Positions 8,449 through 16,098 of a DNA stretch of 64,000 nucleotides are shown piece after piece. The notes under the pieces are model-generated. The model did not search any database and was not told the origin of the DNA. It saw only the letters and a list, made by a program, of their open reading frames with translations. The position numbers and the translations under genes are program-made. Source of the stretch: Caldalkalibacillus uzonensis (GTDB lineage: Bacteria; Bacillota; Bacilli; Caldalkalibacillales; Caldalkalibacillaceae); NCBI RefSeq assembly GCF_030814135.1, contig NZ_JAUSUQ010000005.1:62001-126000 (forward strand). The letters run 5' to 3'. Position 1 is the stretch's first letter, and each line of letters starts with the position of its first letter.

Positions 8449-8766
8449 ATGATGGAAAAGGAAATTTTACAAGCCATAAGGGAATTGTCGGCAGGAATGA
8501 AATCGCTTCACCACAAGGTTGATAGTCTAGAAAAGAGAATGGGCGGTCTGGAAACAAGAATTGAAAGTTTAGAAACAAGAATTGATAGTTTAGAAACCAG
8601 AATTGAAAGTTTAGAAACAAGAATGGATAGTTTAGAAAAAAGAATTGATAGTTTAGAAAAAAGAATGGATGAGAGGTTTGACGCCATTGAGGCTAGCCTT
8701 GAGATTCTGGTCAGAGAGAACCATGAAAACAAGCTGGAAATCTTGAGGCTCAAAAGGGCAAAATGA
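8449..8766 (+). CDS. Heptad-repeat coiled-coil protein
   Basis: The 105-residue protein is almost entirely a predicted coiled coil. Residues about 23-78 consist of repeats of the heptad S-L-E-(T/K)-R-(I/M)-(D/E), encoded by near-identical 21-base units (two heptad-length steps alternate I-E-S and I-D-S). No membrane segment or enzymatic motif is visible. It is probably an oligomerising scaffold or a short structural protein of unknown function; similar small coiled-coil proteins occur in Bacilli. The ribosome binding site is AAAAGGAG, and ATG 8449 or 8452 may be used. It stands alone between two terminators. Confidence 0.7.
   Translation: MMEKEILQAIRELSAGMKSLHHKVDSLEKRMGGLETRIESLETRIDSLETRIESLETRMDSLEKRIDSLEKRMDERFDAIEASLEILVRENHENKLEILRLKRAK
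8523..8670 (+). repeat. 21-bp tandem repeat inside the coiled-coil gene
   Basis: About seven imperfect copies of a 21-base unit with core AGTTTAGAAACAAGAATTGA encode successive heptads. Unit length is a multiple of three, so slippage would add or remove heptads without a frameshift. Confidence 0.75.
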
Positions 8767-8784
8767 ACGGGGTGTATGTTCCTT

Positions 8785-8814
8785 AAAAAGACCAGGTCGA
8801 ATATGGTCTTTTTT
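8785..8814 (+). terminator. Terminator after coiled-coil gene
   Basis: The stem AAAAAGACCA / TGGTCTTTTT has a short loop and a T tract at the end. Confidence 0.8.
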
Positions 8815-8915
8815 CTTTACTCATAGATGAAAGCGGTTAATGCATGTAACTAGCTTATTGTGGAATTTATCATAAACAGAAATCTGTACGTCTTACTGAG
8901 AATCCCTTTATAAAA

Positions 8916-8931
8916 AAGTAAGTACTCACTT
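8916..8931. promoter_or_regulatory. TetR operator, upstream copy
   Basis: The near-palindrome AAGTAAGTACTCACTT lies just upstream of the -35 element. It shares the core GTAAGTAnTCACT with the second site at 8967-8986. Confidence 0.65.
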
Positions 8932-8937
8932 TTTTTA

Positions 8938-8966
8938 TTGACCCCAAAACGGGCCTGTTGTATACT
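8938..8966 (+). promoter_or_regulatory. Promoter of the ABC exporter operon
   Basis: TTGACC (8938-8943) and TATACT (8961-8966) are separated by 17 bases. The promoter is flanked on both sides by matching palindromes, so a repressor bound there would block RNA polymerase. Confidence 0.75.
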
Positions 8967-8986
8967 GTGAGTAAGTAATCACTCAC
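8967..8986. promoter_or_regulatory. TetR operator, downstream copy
   Basis: GTGAGT-AAGTAATC-ACTCAC is an inverted repeat abutting the -10 element and covering the transcription start. It is the probable binding site of the TetR protein encoded at the end of the operon. Confidence 0.7.
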
Positions 8987-9006
8987 CAAAATAGGAGGGC
9001 TCGATA

Positions 9007-10299
9007 ATGGGGAAACGGATTAGAGCGCTAATGATTAAGGAGTTTATCCAACTGAAACGCGACCGGCGCACGCTGGCGATGATGATCATGCTGCCGGTCA
9101 TCTGGCTGGTGGCGTTTGGGTACGCCGTTAATTTTGATGTGAATCATTTCCGCGTGTTTATCGTTGACGAAGCGAAAAACGAATACAGCCAGGAAGTGGT
9201 TCAGAAAATGGAAGATCATGAAGAGATGGAAGTTATTGAGTGGGGATCAGAACAGGAAGCGCGTGAGGCTTTGAAGTACGGCAAGGCTGATGTGGCCCTT
9301 TTGCTCCCTGCAGAATATGAGTCTATCGCGAAAAGCAAGGAACAGCAGCTGACTATCTTGGTAGACGGAGGGCGCCTGTTCACGGCCCAATCGGCGGTGC
9401 GCAAAATAAATGAGGTGTTGGGCGATATTCAAAAAAACAACATGACAGAACTACGCCAAAACATTGAAGCGCGTTTGAAGGACACTGAAGCGCCGGACGT
9501 CAAGTTGGAGCTTCCTGCTGATTCCCTATTGACCCAGCTGCCGCCCACTGTGGTCACAAATTTGAAAAACGAGATCCAATCTCAGATTCAAACGGTGATG
9601 GAAGAGCGAATGGAAGAACAGAGACAGGAAGTGGAAGATCAGTTTCCAGACCCCGAGTATATGGCCGCTGAGGTAGAAGTTTTGTACAACGAGGATTTAA
9701 AGAGCGTGTATTACATGATCCCTGGCTTGATGGGATTAGTGCTGATCTTCATCACCACCTTCATGACGGCGCTCGGTGTGGTGCGGGAGAAGGAAAGGGG
9801 GACCCTGGAGCAACTGATCGTTTCGCCGCTTCGTTCGGTGGAATTGATCTTGGGCAAACTGCTTCCTTACATGATCATCGCTACCTTCGATTTCCTTTTG
9901 GTGCTTGCGGTCGGCATCTGGGTCTTTGATGTTCCGTTCACGGGCGATGTGATTTCGTATCTGTTAACGGCACTTATTTTCTTGTTTGCCTCACTCGGCC
10001 TCGGCCTGTTTATCTCCACGGTGTCGCAAAATCAGCAACAAGCGATGCAATTGGCCATGATGATCTTGCTGCCGCAGTTTATTCTTTCTGGTTTTGTCTT
10101 TCCGCTGGAAGCGATGCCTGAGGGGATCCGCTGGTTGTCCTATTTCATGCCGCTCACCTATTTCTTGCCCATCAGCCGTGATGTGTTCCTCAAAGGCATG
10201 AGTGCCTGGGATCACCCGCTGGCATTGGCCATGCTCACTTTCTTCGCCGTGTTGTTCTTGTTGGTGGCCACCATGCGCTTTAGACGCAGCTTGGCTTAA
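9007..10299 (+). CDS. ABC-2 type permease, YbhS/YbhR-like
   Basis: The 430-residue permease has one N-terminal membrane helix (about 22-42), a large extracytoplasmic domain (about 45-235) and five C-terminal helices (about 238-428), the standard layout of ABC2_membrane exporters. The motif VVREKERGTLEQLIVSPLRS, the coupling helix region, is clear. It works with the two ATPases encoded next, probably as a homodimer because only one permease gene is present. E. coli YbhFSR has two permeases and an HlyD-type partner. Drug or toxic-compound efflux is inferred from the family and the TetR control. The ribosome binding site is ATAGGAGGG. Confidence 0.9.
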   Translation: MGKRIRALMIKEFIQLKRDRRTLAMMIMLPVIWLVAFGYAVNFDVNHFRVFIVDEAKNEYSQEVVQKMEDHEEMEVIEWGSEQEAREALKYGKADVALLLPAEYESIAKSKEQQLTILVDGGRLFTAQSAVRKINEVLGDIQKNNMTELRQNIEARLKDTEAPDVKLELPADSLLTQLPPTVVTNLKNEIQSQIQTVMEERMEEQRQEVEDQFPDPEYMAAEVEVLYNEDLKSVYYMIPGLMGLVLIFITTFMTALGVVREKERGTLEQLIVSPLRSVELILGKLLPYMIIATFDFLLVLAVGIWVFDVPFTGDVISYLLTALIFLFASLGLGLFISTVSQNQQQAMQLAMMILLPQFILSGFVFPLEAMPEGIRWLSYFMPLTYFLPISRDVFLKGMSAWDHPLALAMLTFFAVLFLLVATMRFRRSLA

Positions 10300-10312
10300 G
10301 GGGGGAAGCAAA

Positions 10313-11215
10313 ATGATCACCTTTCAGAATGTTTCATTTTGTTACGGCAAAGAGGAAGTCCTGAAAAATCTTTCCTTCCATATCGGAGCCAACGAAATCG
10401 CAGGGATCGTCGGTCCCGATGGTGCCGGAAAATCAACGTTGTTAAAATTGCTTGTGGGGCTTCTGAAGCCGAACAAAGGGCGTATCCAATATGCCGAGTC
10501 ATGCTCAACAGGATTTGTGGCGGAGCACTTTGGATTGTATGAGGATATGAGTATTGAGGAAAATCTCTTGTTTTACGGCCAGTTATACGGTTTGTCCAGG
10601 GAAGAGGCCAAACAGCGGAGCGAACAGCTTTTGGCCTGGACGAAACTTTCTCCGTTCAAGGACCGTTTAGCGGGACACCTTTCCGGCGGGATGAAACGGA
10701 AACTGGCCATTAGTTCCGCTCTTCTCCACCGCCCGTCTTGCCTGATTCTGGATGAGCCGACACATGGGGTTGATCCGGTTTCCCGGCAGGAGATTTGGCA
10801 GCTGATCAAGGAAGTGAAAAGTGAAGGTGCCAGTGTCATTGTCTCCACCCAATACCTGGATGAGGTGTCCCGTTGCGACGAGGTGCTGTTTTTGCATCAG
10901 GGAGAGTTGCTGAAAAAAACGTCTCCACGAGTGCTGATCGACGAGTTTCCTTATAAGGTGTACCGCATCCCCGATTTGCGCCACATGTCCCTGAGGGAAT
11001 TGCCGAAGTTAAAAGACATTCCCTATGTTGCCGATGCGTTCCCGCGCGGGGTAGATTGGGTGTTCCTCGTCAGCCGGGAAGAAGCGGTTGGGGCCTTGCG
11101 CGACTGGATAAAAGAAAAAGGGCTTATGAGGCAAGTAGAGCCCATTCAGCCCACGTTTGAAGATGTGTTTATCCATTTGATGGGGAAAGGGGGACCCGCT
11201 CATGATCGAACTTAA
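10313..11215 (+). CDS. ABC transporter ATPase, YbhF N-half-like
   Basis: The 300-residue ATPase has Walker A GPDGAGKST (about residue 35), signature LSGGMKRK, and Walker B CLILDEPTHGVDP. The switch (H-loop) histidine is replaced by glutamine (VSTQYLDE). This matches the N-terminal half of E. coli YbhF, which also has a degenerate switch. Start chosen at ATG 10313 because AGGGGGGAAG precedes it and the upstream extension overlaps the permease out of frame. A C-terminal extension (about 225-300) is typical of drug exporters. Its stop overlaps the next ATPase start by 14 nt. Confidence 0.9.
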   Translation: MITFQNVSFCYGKEEVLKNLSFHIGANEIAGIVGPDGAGKSTLLKLLVGLLKPNKGRIQYAESCSTGFVAEHFGLYEDMSIEENLLFYGQLYGLSREEAKQRSEQLLAWTKLSPFKDRLAGHLSGGMKRKLAISSALLHRPSCLILDEPTHGVDPVSRQEIWQLIKEVKSEGASVIVSTQYLDEVSRCDEVLFLHQGELLKKTSPRVLIDEFPYKVYRIPDLRHMSLRELPKLKDIPYVADAFPRGVDWVFLVSREEAVGALRDWIKEKGLMRQVEPIQPTFEDVFIHLMGKGGPAHDRT

Positions 11216-11960
11216 CCAGATCACCAAACAATTCGGTACCTTCCGGGCGGTCAATCGGGTATCATTAACAGTGTCTGAAGGGAGTGTATTTGGACTGCTC
11301 GGTGCTAACGGAGCCGGCAAAACAACCCTCATCCGGATCATGTGCGGCATTTTGCCTCCGACAAGCGGCAGGGGACGGGTTTTAGGGTATGATATTGTTA
11401 AAGAACGGGCACAGATTAAAGAGCGGATCGGCTACATGTCCCAAAAATTTTCCCTGTATCCCGATTTGACCGTCGAGGAAAATATCCGCTTCTATGCGGG
11501 GTTGTATGGGGTGGAGCAGATTAAAAAGAGGACAGAGGAGCTGACCGGGCAGTTTTCACTCCGAGATGTGTCCAAAAAGCCAGTAGCGGCGCTCGGAGGC
11601 GGTATCCGGCAGCGGGTGGCTTTTGCTGCCGCAATCGTGCACAGACCCCGGCTATTGTTTCTTGACGAGCCGACGAGCGGTGTTGATCCCCTGACCCGGC
11701 GCCTGTTCTGGGAACAGCTGTATGAATTAACCGAACAAGGGATGACCATTGTGGTGACCACGCACTACATGGATGAGGCCGAGCGCTGTGACCAAGTGGC
11801 CCTCATGAACCAAGGAAAGATCGTGGCCCAGGGAAAAGTGGATGAATTGAAAGAGCGGTACGCCGCCGAATTGGACACGGAGCGGCCAGCGCTGGCAGAC
11901 ATATTTGTGCATGTAATCAGCCAAGGAGGAGGAGAACATGTCCAAGAAAAGTTGGGATGA
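11202..11960 (+). CDS. ABC transporter ATPase, YbhF C-half-like
   Basis: The 252-residue ATPase has Walker A GANGAGKTT, Walker B LLFLDEPTSGVDP and an intact switch histidine (VTTHYMDEAE). Its signature is degenerate, LGGGIRQR instead of LSGGQ. It is thus the mirror image of the preceding ATPase: together they should form one consensus and one degenerate ATP site, as in YbhF, where both halves are fused. The 3' end overlaps the TetR gene by 23 nt. The ribosome binding site GGGAAAGGGGG lies inside the upstream gene. Confidence 0.9.
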   Translation: MIELNQITKQFGTFRAVNRVSLTVSEGSVFGLLGANGAGKTTLIRIMCGILPPTSGRGRVLGYDIVKERAQIKERIGYMSQKFSLYPDLTVEENIRFYAGLYGVEQIKKRTEELTGQFSLRDVSKKPVAALGGGIRQRVAFAAAIVHRPRLLFLDEPTSGVDPLTRRLFWEQLYELTEQGMTIVVTTHYMDEAERCDQVALMNQGKIVAQGKVDELKERYAAELDTERPALADIFVHVISQGGGEHVQEKLG

Positions 11961-12669
11961 ATGGGTTGATGACGAGTGGGTCCAGTATATAGCTGAGCAA
12001 TATGATTTAGACCTGAAAGAGGGCAAAGAAACATTAAAACAGAAAAAGATTTTGGAAGCAGCCATTCATGTTTTCGCGGAAAAGGGCTTCAGCGGCGCCT
12101 CGACGAGCGAAATCGCCGAACGGGCCGGCGTGGCTGAAGCCACCATTTTTAAACATTACCGTACCAAGAAAGGATTGCTGTTACGCTTGGTCATCCCGGC
12201 CATTGCCCGGGTGGCCAGCGCCTACATCGCCCAGCCTGTGCTTAACATTCTCGACCAGGACAAGCCGGTAGAAGCCCTTCTGAGGGAAGTAGCCATCAAC
12301 CGGAAGGAACTCCTGGAGAAGAACTGGAAAACAATACGCATCATATTGGTCGAGAGTTTGTTCCATCCCGAGATTCGTGAAGCCCTGAAAAACCATGTTG
12401 CCAAAAGAATCATCCCTCTCGTGTTTGAAAAGATTGAGGAGCAGAAACAAAAAGGCAAAATCCGTGCTGATCTTCCCAATCACGTCATTTTACGGGGGGT
12501 CATGTCACAGATTGGGGCCTTCCTGTTTGCCCGCCATGTCATTCCTGAATTGATGGCCCCCGGGGGAGATGATGAAGAAATCGACTGGATCGTTGAGTTG
12601 TTGATCAATGGCATAGGGCCTAGAGCGTGCTCCAAAACCGAATCCGGCGCGGACAAAGAAAGCCATTAA
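11938..12669 (+). CDS. TetR/AcrR family regulator of the ABC exporter
   Basis: The 243-residue regulator carries an unusual 35-residue acidic N-terminal extension before the TetR DNA-binding domain (about 37-85: ILEAAIHVFAEKGFSGASTSEIAERAGVAEATIFKHYRTKKGLL). The rest is the helical ligand-binding domain. It is the last gene of the exporter operon, overlapping the ATPase gene, like the linked ybiH/cecR regulator of YbhFSR in enterobacteria. Two palindromes at 8916-8986 overlapping the operon promoter are its likely operators, which predicts ligand-relieved autorepression. The start at 11938 has AAGGAGGAGG spaced about six bases upstream. Confidence 0.9.
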   Translation: MSKKSWDEWVDDEWVQYIAEQYDLDLKEGKETLKQKKILEAAIHVFAEKGFSGASTSEIAERAGVAEATIFKHYRTKKGLLLRLVIPAIARVASAYIAQPVLNILDQDKPVEALLREVAINRKELLEKNWKTIRIILVESLFHPEIREALKNHVAKRIIPLVFEKIEEQKQKGKIRADLPNHVILRGVMSQIGAFLFARHVIPELMAPGGDDEEIDWIVELLINGIGPRACSKTESGADKESH

Positions 12670-12765
12670 ACCGCTTCACAATCACGTACCTTTGTCATAT
12701 CCTAGCAGGGGATTTGTACATTATTATTGAATATTGCTTATAAAAAAAGTTATAGGGGAGAAAGT

Positions 12766-13680
12766 ATGGGCAGAAAAAGAAGATGGCTGCTGTGGGGAAG
12801 CGTTGGCGTTATTGTGTTGGCGTTATTAATCATTGTAGGCATTTCTATGTATGTGGGCTGGCAACTGGTTCATCCGGAAAAGAAACCTTTGGATGAATGG
12901 CCGGAAGATTATGGCTTAACATTTGAGGAATTTGAGGTTGAGAGCTTGTTGGATGGAATAAGGCTTAAGGGATGGATCATGGAAACGCCTGGACCAGCTC
13001 AAGGGGTGCTCGTGTTTGCCCATGGATACAGTGGCAACCGGTTAGAAAAGCCGTTGCCAGCCCTGGCCCTGGCCCGTGACCTGGTAGAGAGTGGCTTTCA
13101 TGTCGTTATGTTTGACTTCCGCAATTCTGGGGAATCAGAAGGGAACATGACGACTGTAGGCTTATATGAAAAGGATGATCTTATTTCTGTCGTGCAATCC
13201 ATGAAAGTACGCTATTTGGACTTGCCTCTGGGTGTAATTGGATTTTCAATGGGTGCTGCGACCGCTTTGCAAGCAGCAGCAGAAGAACCATTAATTGAAG
13301 CTGTTGTTGCCGATTCACCGTTTCGTGATTTGAAGGCATATCTGGCAGAAAATTTGTCCCACTGGTCGGATCTGCCCGATTTTCCCTTCACACCTGTTAT
13401 TTTGGGCATACTCCCCCGCCTGATAGGCATTGACCCGGCCGAGGTCAGTCCACAACAGGCCATTCAAGAGATTGAGGTACCCGTTCTCTTAATCCATGGC
13501 ACCGGGGATGAGGCCATTCCCCATTCAAACAGTGAAGCCATTTATGCCAATGGTCATCCGGATGATGTCCTGCTGTGGATTGCTGAGGGCGCAGGACATG
13601 TACGGACGTACAACGTCTATCCTGAAGAATACAAAACCAGAGTGGTCCACTTTTTCCAAGAAGCATTTCAAAATGAGTAA
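12766..13680 (+). CDS. Membrane-anchored alpha/beta hydrolase
   Basis: The 304-residue protein has an N-terminal membrane helix (about residues 7-30) and an outward-facing alpha/beta hydrolase domain. The nucleophile elbow is GFSMGA, the acid lies in IHGTGDEAIP, and the base in EGAGHVRTYN. The oxyanion loop HGYSGNR is present. The family (YqkD/YfhR-like, Bem46-type) covers esterases and peptidases of unknown physiological substrate. Start chosen at ATG 12766 because ATAGGGGAGAAAGT precedes it; an upstream TTG frame adds 13 residues without a ribosome binding site. It is monocistronic. Confidence 0.8.
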   Translation: MGRKRRWLLWGSVGVIVLALLIIVGISMYVGWQLVHPEKKPLDEWPEDYGLTFEEFEVESLLDGIRLKGWIMETPGPAQGVLVFAHGYSGNRLEKPLPALALARDLVESGFHVVMFDFRNSGESEGNMTTVGLYEKDDLISVVQSMKVRYLDLPLGVIGFSMGAATALQAAAEEPLIEAVVADSPFRDLKAYLAENLSHWSDLPDFPFTPVILGILPRLIGIDPAEVSPQQAIQEIEVPVLLIHGTGDEAIPHSNSEAIYANGHPDDVLLWIAEGAGHVRTYNVYPEEYKTRVVHFFQEAFQNE

Positions 13681-13704
13681 TGAGAGATTATGGTGAAAAA
13701 ACAT

Positions 13705-13733
13705 TTGCACAATCTTTCCTTTTGGCATATAAT
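13705..13733 (+). promoter_or_regulatory. Promoter of the ZosA-like gene
   Basis: TTGCAC (13705-13710) and a consensus TATAAT (13728-13733) are 17 bases apart. The predicted transcript starts near 13740, just before two PerR-like boxes. Confidence 0.7.
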
Positions 13734-13748
13734 AAATAGCAAACATAA

Positions 13749-13779
13749 AATAATAATTATAATGTGATAATGATTATAA
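13749..13779. promoter_or_regulatory. Two PerR/Fur-type boxes
   Basis: TGATAATGATTATAA at 13765-13779 differs at one position from the PerR box TTATAATnATTATAA. The reverse strand of 13749-13763 reads ATTATAATTATTATT, close to the same consensus. The sites cover the start of the transcript. zosA of B. subtilis belongs to the PerR regulon, which supports PerR over Fur. Confidence 0.6.
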
Positions 13780-13820
13780 AAAAGTTAATCAACACTTGGC
13801 TTACTTTACTAAACTGACGC

Positions 13821-13846
13821 GCTGCCATTCGAAATGGCAGCTTTTG
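13821..13846 (+). terminator. Leader hairpin or terminator before the ZosA-like gene
   Basis: The 9-bp stem GCTGCCATT / AATGGCAGC is followed by TTTTGTCATTT. It may terminate read-through from the hydrolase gene or attenuate the ATPase leader, since the strongest promoter lies upstream of it. Confidence 0.65.
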
Positions 13847-13948
13847 TCATTTAAAGGGCAACTATGAGCTTGATTTTCTTTCTCACTCTCTTTTTTAACC
13901 AGGAAAATTTTTTATCAATAAGTGAATGGTAGAAAGGAAGGATAGGAT

Positions 13949-15904
13949 ATGTCCGTACCTCTGTCCCAACAAAAAGAGACGAACGCGGCAAGTGTTTCGG
14001 AAGTTAAGTGGTTATCGTACCCATTCTTCAAACGGAACGGGCAACTCATTGCTGCCTTGGGCAGCGGATTGCTTCTTGTGCTGGCCTGGCTGCTGTCCCG
14101 TGTTGACCAAGAGCCTGTCTCTGTATTGCTCTACTTAACCGCCTATCTCATTGGAGGATATGTACAGGGAAAAGAAGGATTGATGCAGTTATTTAAAGAG
14201 AGAAAAGTGACGGTCAATTTGCTGATGGTGCTGGCTGCCGCAGGTGCGGCTTTAATCGGGCACTGGGCAGAAGGAGCGATCCTGATCTTCATCTTTGCCC
14301 TCAGTGGGGCACTGGAAACATATGCCGTCAATAAAAGTAACAAAGAGATAACGGCCCTAATGACGCTGCAGCCTGAAGAAGCCACCCTGGTCGATGGGGA
14401 TGCTCTCCGGAAAGTTCATGTTGAACAATTGCAAATTGGCCAACACATCCTGGTAAAGCCTGGGGAACGCATTCCGGTAGATGGTCAAATTGTCAAAGGG
14501 CAAACCACGGTTGATGAGTCCATTTTAACTGGGGAGTCCATTCCAGTGGAAAAAGGATCAGGTGATGAGGTGTTTACTGGCACCATGAACGGACCGGGCA
14601 CTTTGGTGGTTTGTGTGCAGAAAGAAGCGCACGATACCGTTTTTCAAAAAATCGTTAAGCTGGTTCAGGATGCCCAAAACAAAAAGTCCCCCGGCCAGCA
14701 ATTTATTGAGCGCTTTGAAACCATTTATGTCAAAGTGGTGCTGGCTGTGGTGCTGCTCATGATGTTCCTGCCCCATTATCTTTTTGGCTGGTCATGGACG
14801 GAGACTATTTACCGGGCTATTGTCCTCCTAGTTGTTGCTTCTCCCTGTGCAATTGTGGCTTCGATCAGTCCAGCTATGTTGTCGGCTATATCCAACAGTG
14901 CCCGCCGGGGAGTGCTGCTCAAAAGCGGTGTTCATTTGGAAACGCTGGCCAATCTTCAGGCGATCTGTTTAGATAAAACAGGGACGATTACCCAGGGCGA
15001 ACCAGTCGTCACCGACGTTTATGTGTGTGATGGCATGGATATTGAACAGTTTTTAAGAACAGTTGGGTCGGTGGAGCAGGTCTCTTCCCACCCTTTGGCT
15101 GATGCTATCACCCGCTGTGTTAAAGACAAGGGAATATCCCTTTTCCAGCCGGAATATGTGGAAAACGTGCCTGGACATGGGGTGAAGGCTCAAATCGAAG
15201 GGCATGAATGGAAGATAGGTAAATTGGATTTTGTCGGTAAAGAAAAGGGATATGCCTTTAAAAACGGGATTGCTCACAAGCTTGAGCAGGAAAGAAAAAC
15301 TGTCGTTTACGTGGCTTGCGGAGAAGAGGTTATCGGTGTTATAGCTTTGAAAGATACAGTCAGGGAAGAGGCCAAGCGCGCTGTTGCACGTTTCAAGAAA
15401 CTGGGTATTGAACCCGTCTTGATTACCGGAGATACGTATGATACAGCTCAAAAGATTGCTCAAGAAGTTGGGATTAGGCACTTTTATGCTCAATGCTTGC
15501 CGGAAGATAAAGTGAGGCACATTCACCGGCTGCGGGGCCCAGAAGGAAAACAGGTAGCCATGGTGGGGGACGGGATTAATGATGCGCCTGCCTTAGCTAC
15601 GGCATCGGTCGGGATCACCATGGGAGCGGGCAGCGATGTGGCCATAGAGACCGGAGACATTGTCCTGGTTAAAAATAATCTTCTCCAATTAGCCCACACG
15701 GTTGAACTGGCCCGGCGCATGAACCGCATCATTATGCAGAATATTGTTTTTTCCGTCAGTGTGATTATCCTGCTGGTGTTGGCCAACGCTTTCCAGGTCC
15801 TCACCCTTCCGTACGGTGTTATCGGACACGAAGGCAGCACGTTGCTGGTGATATTGAACGGCTTGCGTCTGTTAAAAGGGACAGGATCTCAAGGAAGGGA
15901 TTGA
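13949..15904 (+). CDS. zosA: P1B-type metal-transporting ATPase, ZosA-like
   Basis: The 651-residue P-type ATPase moves a divalent metal across the membrane at the cost of ATP. Visible motifs are TGES (actuator), the metal-site SPC in [11 protein letters not shown], the phosphorylated Asp in [13 protein letters not shown], the P1B hallmark SSHPLADA, and [13 protein letters not shown]. There is no N-terminal CxxC metal-binding domain, as in B. subtilis ZosA (YkvW), a PerR-regulated zinc importer; CadA-type exporters usually have that domain. The PerR-like boxes upstream support the assignment. Zinc is probable, with other divalent metals possible. The ribosome binding site is GAAAGGAAGGA. Confidence 0.8.
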   Translation: MSVPLSQQKETNAASVSEVKWLSYPFFKRNGQLIAALGSGLLLVLAWLLSRVDQEPVSVLLYLTAYLIGGYVQGKEGLMQLFKERKVTVNLLMVLAAAGAALIGHWAEGAILIFIFALSGALETYAVNKSNKEITALMTLQPEEATLVDGDALRKVHVEQLQIGQHILVKPGERIPVDGQIVKGQTTVDESILTGESIPVEKGSGDEVFTGTMNGPGTLVVCVQKEAHDTVFQKIVKLVQDAQNKKSPGQQFIERFETIYVKVVLAVVLLMMFLPHYLFGWSWTETIYRAIVLLVVASPCAIVASISPAMLSAISNSARRGVLLKSGVHLETLANLQAICLDKTGTITQGEPVVTDVYVCDGMDIEQFLRTVGSVEQVSSHPLADAITRCVKDKGISLFQPEYVENVPGHGVKAQIEGHEWKIGKLDFVGKEKGYAFKNGIAHKLEQERKTVVYVACGEEVIGVIALKDTVREEAKRAVARFKKLGIEPVLITGDTYDTAQKIAQEVGIRHFYAQCLPEDKVRHIHRLRGPEGKQVAMVGDGINDAPALATASVGITMGAGSDVAIETGDIVLVKNNLLQLAHTVELARRMNRIIMQNIVFSVSVIILLVLANAFQVLTLPYGVIGHEGSTLLVILNGLRLLKGTGSQGRD

Positions 15905-15930
15905 AAGTTTGCACAGTCTTTTAAAAAACG

Positions 15931-15958
15931 GCCTTGCTAGCGTCAAGGCAGTTTTTTT
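15931..15958 (+). terminator. Terminator after the metal ATPase gene
   Basis: The stem GCCTTG / CAAGGC with a 7-nt loop is followed by AGTTTTTTT. Confidence 0.8.
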
Positions 15959-16036
15959 ACGGGCGTGTAATATACACTCATGAACAAAATGAACACAACG
16001 TATATAAAAAACTTTATTTTATTTATTTGACTAATC

Positions 16037-16065
16037 TTAACTCTCGCTTAATTGCCCCTTATACT
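16037..16065 (+). promoter_or_regulatory. Candidate promoter of the tricarboxylate transporter operon
   Basis: TTAACT (16037-16042) and TATACT (16060-16065) are 17 bases apart. The weak -35 fits a promoter needing an activator such as the nearby CitT-type response regulator. Confidence 0.5.
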
Positions 16066-16070
16066 GTTGG

Positions 16071-16084
16071 TGAAAACGTTAACA
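16071..16084. promoter_or_regulatory. Catabolite-responsive element (cre)
   Basis: TGAAAACGTTAACA matches every fixed position of the CcpA cre consensus TGWAARCGYTWNCW. It sits just downstream of the promoter, where CcpA binding represses transcription. Confidence 0.75.
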
Positions 16085-16098
16085 AAAGGGGGATACAA

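Noticed and set aside
8523-8670. CRISPR-like short repeats
   Set aside because: The repeats are contiguous, coding and without unique spacers, so this is a coiled-coil gene.
8402-8753. Minus-strand frames rich in Phe or Ser over the coiled-coil gene
   Set aside because: They are the antisense image of the 21-bp heptad repeats and show only repeated low-complexity residues.
10202-10312. Upstream extension of the first ATPase gene
   Set aside because: It overlaps the permease gene out of frame and is Cys/Trp-rich; the true start at 10313 has a strong ribosome binding site.
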